Part shown: in pieces, positions 63,686-64,000 of the stretch | How positions within the stretch are numbered: position 1 is the first letter of the stretch | How the letters are laid out: the number at the start of each line of letters is the position of its first letter | Source of the DNA: Variovorax davisae | GTDB taxonomy: Bacteria > Pseudomonadota > Gammaproteobacteria > Burkholderiales > Burkholderiaceae_C | NCBI RefSeq assembly: GCF_030316845.1 | Contig: NZ_JASZYS010000002.1 | Location: 496,001-560,000, forward strand | Reading direction: 5' to 3' | Length of the DNA: 64,000 nt | The notes under the pieces: generated by a model | Told to the model about the DNA's origin: nothing | The model's database searches: none | The model's input: only the letters and a program-made list of their open reading frames with translations | Translations under genes and position numbers: made by a program

Positions 63686-64000
63686 ATGAATCCACCCCAC
63701 GACCTGCGCCCGGCGCCCCGCCCCTTCGAGAGCTGGAAGGTCGAGATCTGGTTGCGCATCCGGCGCCACTTCGCCCTCAAGGTGATCGGCACCACGGCCT
63801 TCACGTGGCTCTTCTTCATCGGCTACTTCCACCTGCTGCGCCAGCCCGCCGGTCCGGTGACCGTGATGCCGCTGACCGCGCTCGACCACCTGGTCCCGTT
63901 CCAGCCGCAGGCGCTGGTCGCCTATTTCTCGCTCTGGCTGTACGTGGGCGTGGCGCCCGGGCTGCAGCTCACCTTCAGGGAGCTGGTGGTCTACGGCCTG
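63686..64000 (+). CDS. Integral membrane protein, possibly PAP2-type phosphatase (cut by the right edge)
   Basis: At least 105 residues from the ATG at 63686, still open at the window end. A positively charged N-terminus (WKVEIWLRIRRHF) is followed by a hydrophobic segment around residues 36-55 and another near 82-100. The pattern is similar to inositol-phosphorylceramide-synthase/PAP2-like membrane proteins of Burkholderiales, but the catalytic motifs lie beyond the window. A spacer of 61 bp follows ttuD, so it may start a new unit. Confidence 0.5.
   Translation, partial: MNPPHDLRPAPRPFESWKVEIWLRIRRHFALKVIGTTAFTWLFFIGYFHLLRQPAGPVTVMPLTALDHLVPFQPQALVAYFSLWLYVGVAPGLQLTFRELVVYGL

Overview
The window is a high-GC (about 67 %) bacterial chromosome segment with dense gene packing, ATG starts behind AGGAG-type ribosome binding sites, many NMT1-type ABC solute receptors, FCD-type GntR regulators, and a cytochrome-c-linked urate hydroxylase (PuuD). 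This suggests a beta-proteobacterium of the Burkholderiales, most likely a Variovorax-like Comamonadaceae member. That assignment is an inference from gene content. I see no rRNA, tRNA, CRISPR array, transposase or prophage gene.

Left edge to 8.7 kb: a minus-strand flavoenzyme that fuses the equivalents of HcnA, HcnB and HcnC (cut by the window edge) is divergent from a plus-strand operon of a DapA-family lyase, an amino-acid-type ABC receptor and permease, and a D-hydantoinase, followed by a GntR regulator and a convergent MFS transporter. 8.8-17 kb: a minus-strand run of two SDR dehydrogenases, a saccharopine-dehydrogenase-like protein, an acyl-CoA synthetase, a MalT-type LuxR regulator and an isolated ureD. 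17-25 kb: an uncharacterised oxidation module. A nucleoside-deaminase-type enzyme and an ABC receptor diverge, across a large nested palindrome, from a Rieske oxygenase, a sulfite-oxidase-like molybdoenzyme, a flavin reductase and an OsmC protein. A second ABC system (receptor, ATPase, permease) and an EthD-like protein follow on the other strand.

25-32 kb: the glyoxylate-to-glycerate route (gcl, hyi, glxR) with malic enzyme maeB downstream and a divergent LysR regulator. 32-41 kb: an orphan protein resembling the RNA polymerase alpha C-terminal domain, a response regulator and hybrid kinase, an orphan PBP3, an AI-2E-family permease, and a GntR regulator with a DctA-family carrier. 41-47 kb: assorted small enzymes (YdeI-like, Tat-exported amidohydrolase, VOC, frameshifted DUF1801, GST, GNAT), an XRE-cupin regulator with tandem operators, and an aldo-keto reductase. 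47-54 kb: a nucleobase permease, two small unknown proteins, an AT-rich island, a BvgAS/EvgAS-like two-component pair, a universal stress protein and an Rnk-like protein.

54.4-63.6 kb: the purine/urate catabolic region. A GntR regulator, allantoinase puuE, a UraD-allantoate amidohydrolase fusion and an M20 hydrolase form one tight minus-strand operon. Divergent from it are HIU hydrolase, xdhC, puuD and glycerate kinase ttuD. Together with the permease at 47.4 kb and gcl/hyi/glxR, these genes describe import of xanthine/urate, oxidation to allantoin, hydrolysis to glyoxylate and ammonia, and assimilation as 2-phosphoglycerate. TGTATACA palindromes upstream of the permease, the GntR/hiuH pair and puuD suggest one GntR regulon. 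Related GTATAC repeats precede the flavoenzyme/lyase pair at the left edge. The last gene, a membrane protein, runs off the right edge.
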